In this document: positions 50,177 to 50,610 of the stretch, piece after piece
Position numbering within the stretch: the first letter of the stretch is position 1
Layout of the letters: each line of letters opens with the position of its first letter
Assembly: GCA_964558465.1 (NCBI GenBank)
Contig: CAZLEF010000050.1
Coordinates: forward strand, 1 to 50,610
DNA length: 50,610 nt
Direction of reading: 5' to 3'
DNA from: JACJYC01 sp964558465
GTDB lineage: Bacteria; Bacteroidota; Bacteroidia; Chitinophagales; Saprospiraceae
Position numbers and translations under genes: made by a program
The notes under the pieces: model-generated
What the model was told of the DNA's origin: nothing
The model's database searches: none
Seen by the model: the letters and a program-made list of their open reading frames with translations, nothing else

Positions 50177-50525
50177 ATTTTCCCTTCAAAAAAACATTTT
50201 CCTTCCCAAGTTTCCTGACCAGCAGGTAATGGAAAACAGCCCTGAATTTGTTCCGGTTGGCTGCGCCCATTTGTTGGCATACTTCTTCAATGGCGGCGTC
50301 CAGCGAAGGCTCGTTCTTCAATTTGAGCTTTCCGATCAGGAAATTCTTTTTGAGCCTTTCCCGCTCTTCTTTGTCAGAGCAGGATACTTTGGCGGCGTCG
50401 GCCAGATAGATGGACGGGCCCAATGATTTGGTAATCTTTCGCAACAGGGTTTCATCCACACCGGAAAGGCCGATGGATTTCATTTCGGTCAGGTAGACGT
50501 TGACTGCGTCGTCGAATTTGCTCAT
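50172..50525 (-). CDS. DUF2853 family protein
   Basis: This is a 117-residue cytoplasmic protein with the DUF2853 pattern: N-terminal KFDDAVNVYLTEMKSIGLSGVDETLLRKITKSLGPSIY, then DAAKVSCSDKEERERLKKNFLIGKLKLK and a final MGAANRNKFRAVFHYLLVRKLGKE block spread over the chain. It is an all-helical small protein of unknown function, common in Bacteroidota and Alphaproteobacteria. No partner is indicated by neighbours. Confidence 0.85.
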   Translation of the reverse strand: MSKFDDAVNVYLTEMKSIGLSGVDETLLRKITKSLGPSIYLADAAKVSCSDKEERERLKKNFLIGKLKLKNEPSLDAAIEEVCQQMGAANRNKFRAVFHYLLVRKLGKENVFLKGKS

Positions 50526-50563
50526 AAAGCCGGTTTTTTATTGATCCGATTTTTACCCGCATG

Positions 50564-50582
50564 GCCACGCTTTGGGCGTGGC
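50564..50582. other. GC-rich hairpin GCCACGC-tttgg-GCGTGGC
   Basis: A perfect 7-base stem with a 5-base loop lies upstream of the DUF2853 gene, near the window edge. It may be the terminator of a gene beyond the edge. No T-tract is visible. Confidence 0.4.
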
Positions 50583-50610
50583 GGGCGGGGGTTCGATTGA
50601 TACGATTGGT

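Overview
This window looks like a chromosomal piece of a Bacteroidota bacterium, most likely from the Saprospiria group. The evidence is a secreted protein with a type IX secretion (T9SS) C-terminal sorting domain, a PorE-like TPR/beta-propeller/OmpA outer-membrane protein, two-component Y_Y_Y sensor architecture, TAnnTTTG-type promoter boxes with no clear Shine-Dalgarno sequences, and many lipoproteins. The genus cannot be fixed from the sequence. Base composition by eye is moderate (about half GC) in housekeeping genes. It is clearly AT-richer in the toxin-antitoxin modules, the restriction-modification island and the middle of the large T9SS protein. No rRNA, tRNA, complete insertion sequence or CRISPR array was seen.

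Layout. 0-13 kb: a small charged secreted protein, MoeA, a double-thioredoxin lipoprotein, an M1 peptidase, a VapBC-like toxin-antitoxin pair, pterin carbinolamine dehydratase coupled to a methionine aminotransferase-like enzyme, a TMEM175-type channel, a second M1 peptidase, an NAD(P)-binding epimerase-like protein and two unknown small genes. 12.5-17.6 kb: a Y_Y_Y sensor kinase, its LuxR-type response regulator, a single-heme cytochrome c lipoprotein and a 29-residue membrane peptide. 17.8-26 kb: a formate/molybdenum cofactor block (FdhD, a DUF7009-like protein, MoaA, then on the other strand a fused NuoE-NuoF-like formate dehydrogenase beta subunit and the molybdopterin alpha subunit), interrupted by a GH18 lipoprotein. 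Together with MoeA at the left end this is a route for making molybdopterin cofactor, sulfurating it through FdhD and using it for NAD-linked formate oxidation.

26-31 kb: a two-gene surface operon, a beta-helix secreted protein followed by a 1281-residue T9SS cargo with tandem 75-residue YWFD repeats. 31.7-35.2 kb: a defence island transcribed leftward in the order EAD11-like protein, Vsr, C5-cytosine methyltransferase, BsuBI/PstI-like restriction enzyme, with a decayed reading frame upstream. 35.7-41.8 kb: hemolysin III, two Tat-exported oxidoreductases, an NTF2-like protein overlapping a GH5 mannanase-like enzyme, a lipoprotein, a MITE-like palindromic element with flanking 5-bp direct repeats and a second PIN toxin-antitoxin pair. 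41.9-50.6 kb: an M14 carboxypeptidase, a lipoprotein, the PorE-like protein, a GNAT acetyltransferase, the glgA-glgC glycogen pair and a DUF2853 protein.

The most striking non-genic signal is a series of at least a dozen short arrays of degenerate 7- to 10-base words. They sit at or within a few bases of stop codons, most are arranged as opposing arms that can fold into hairpins, and in at least three genes they encode the last residues. Each array uses its own word, so they look like a recurring process and not copies of one sequence.
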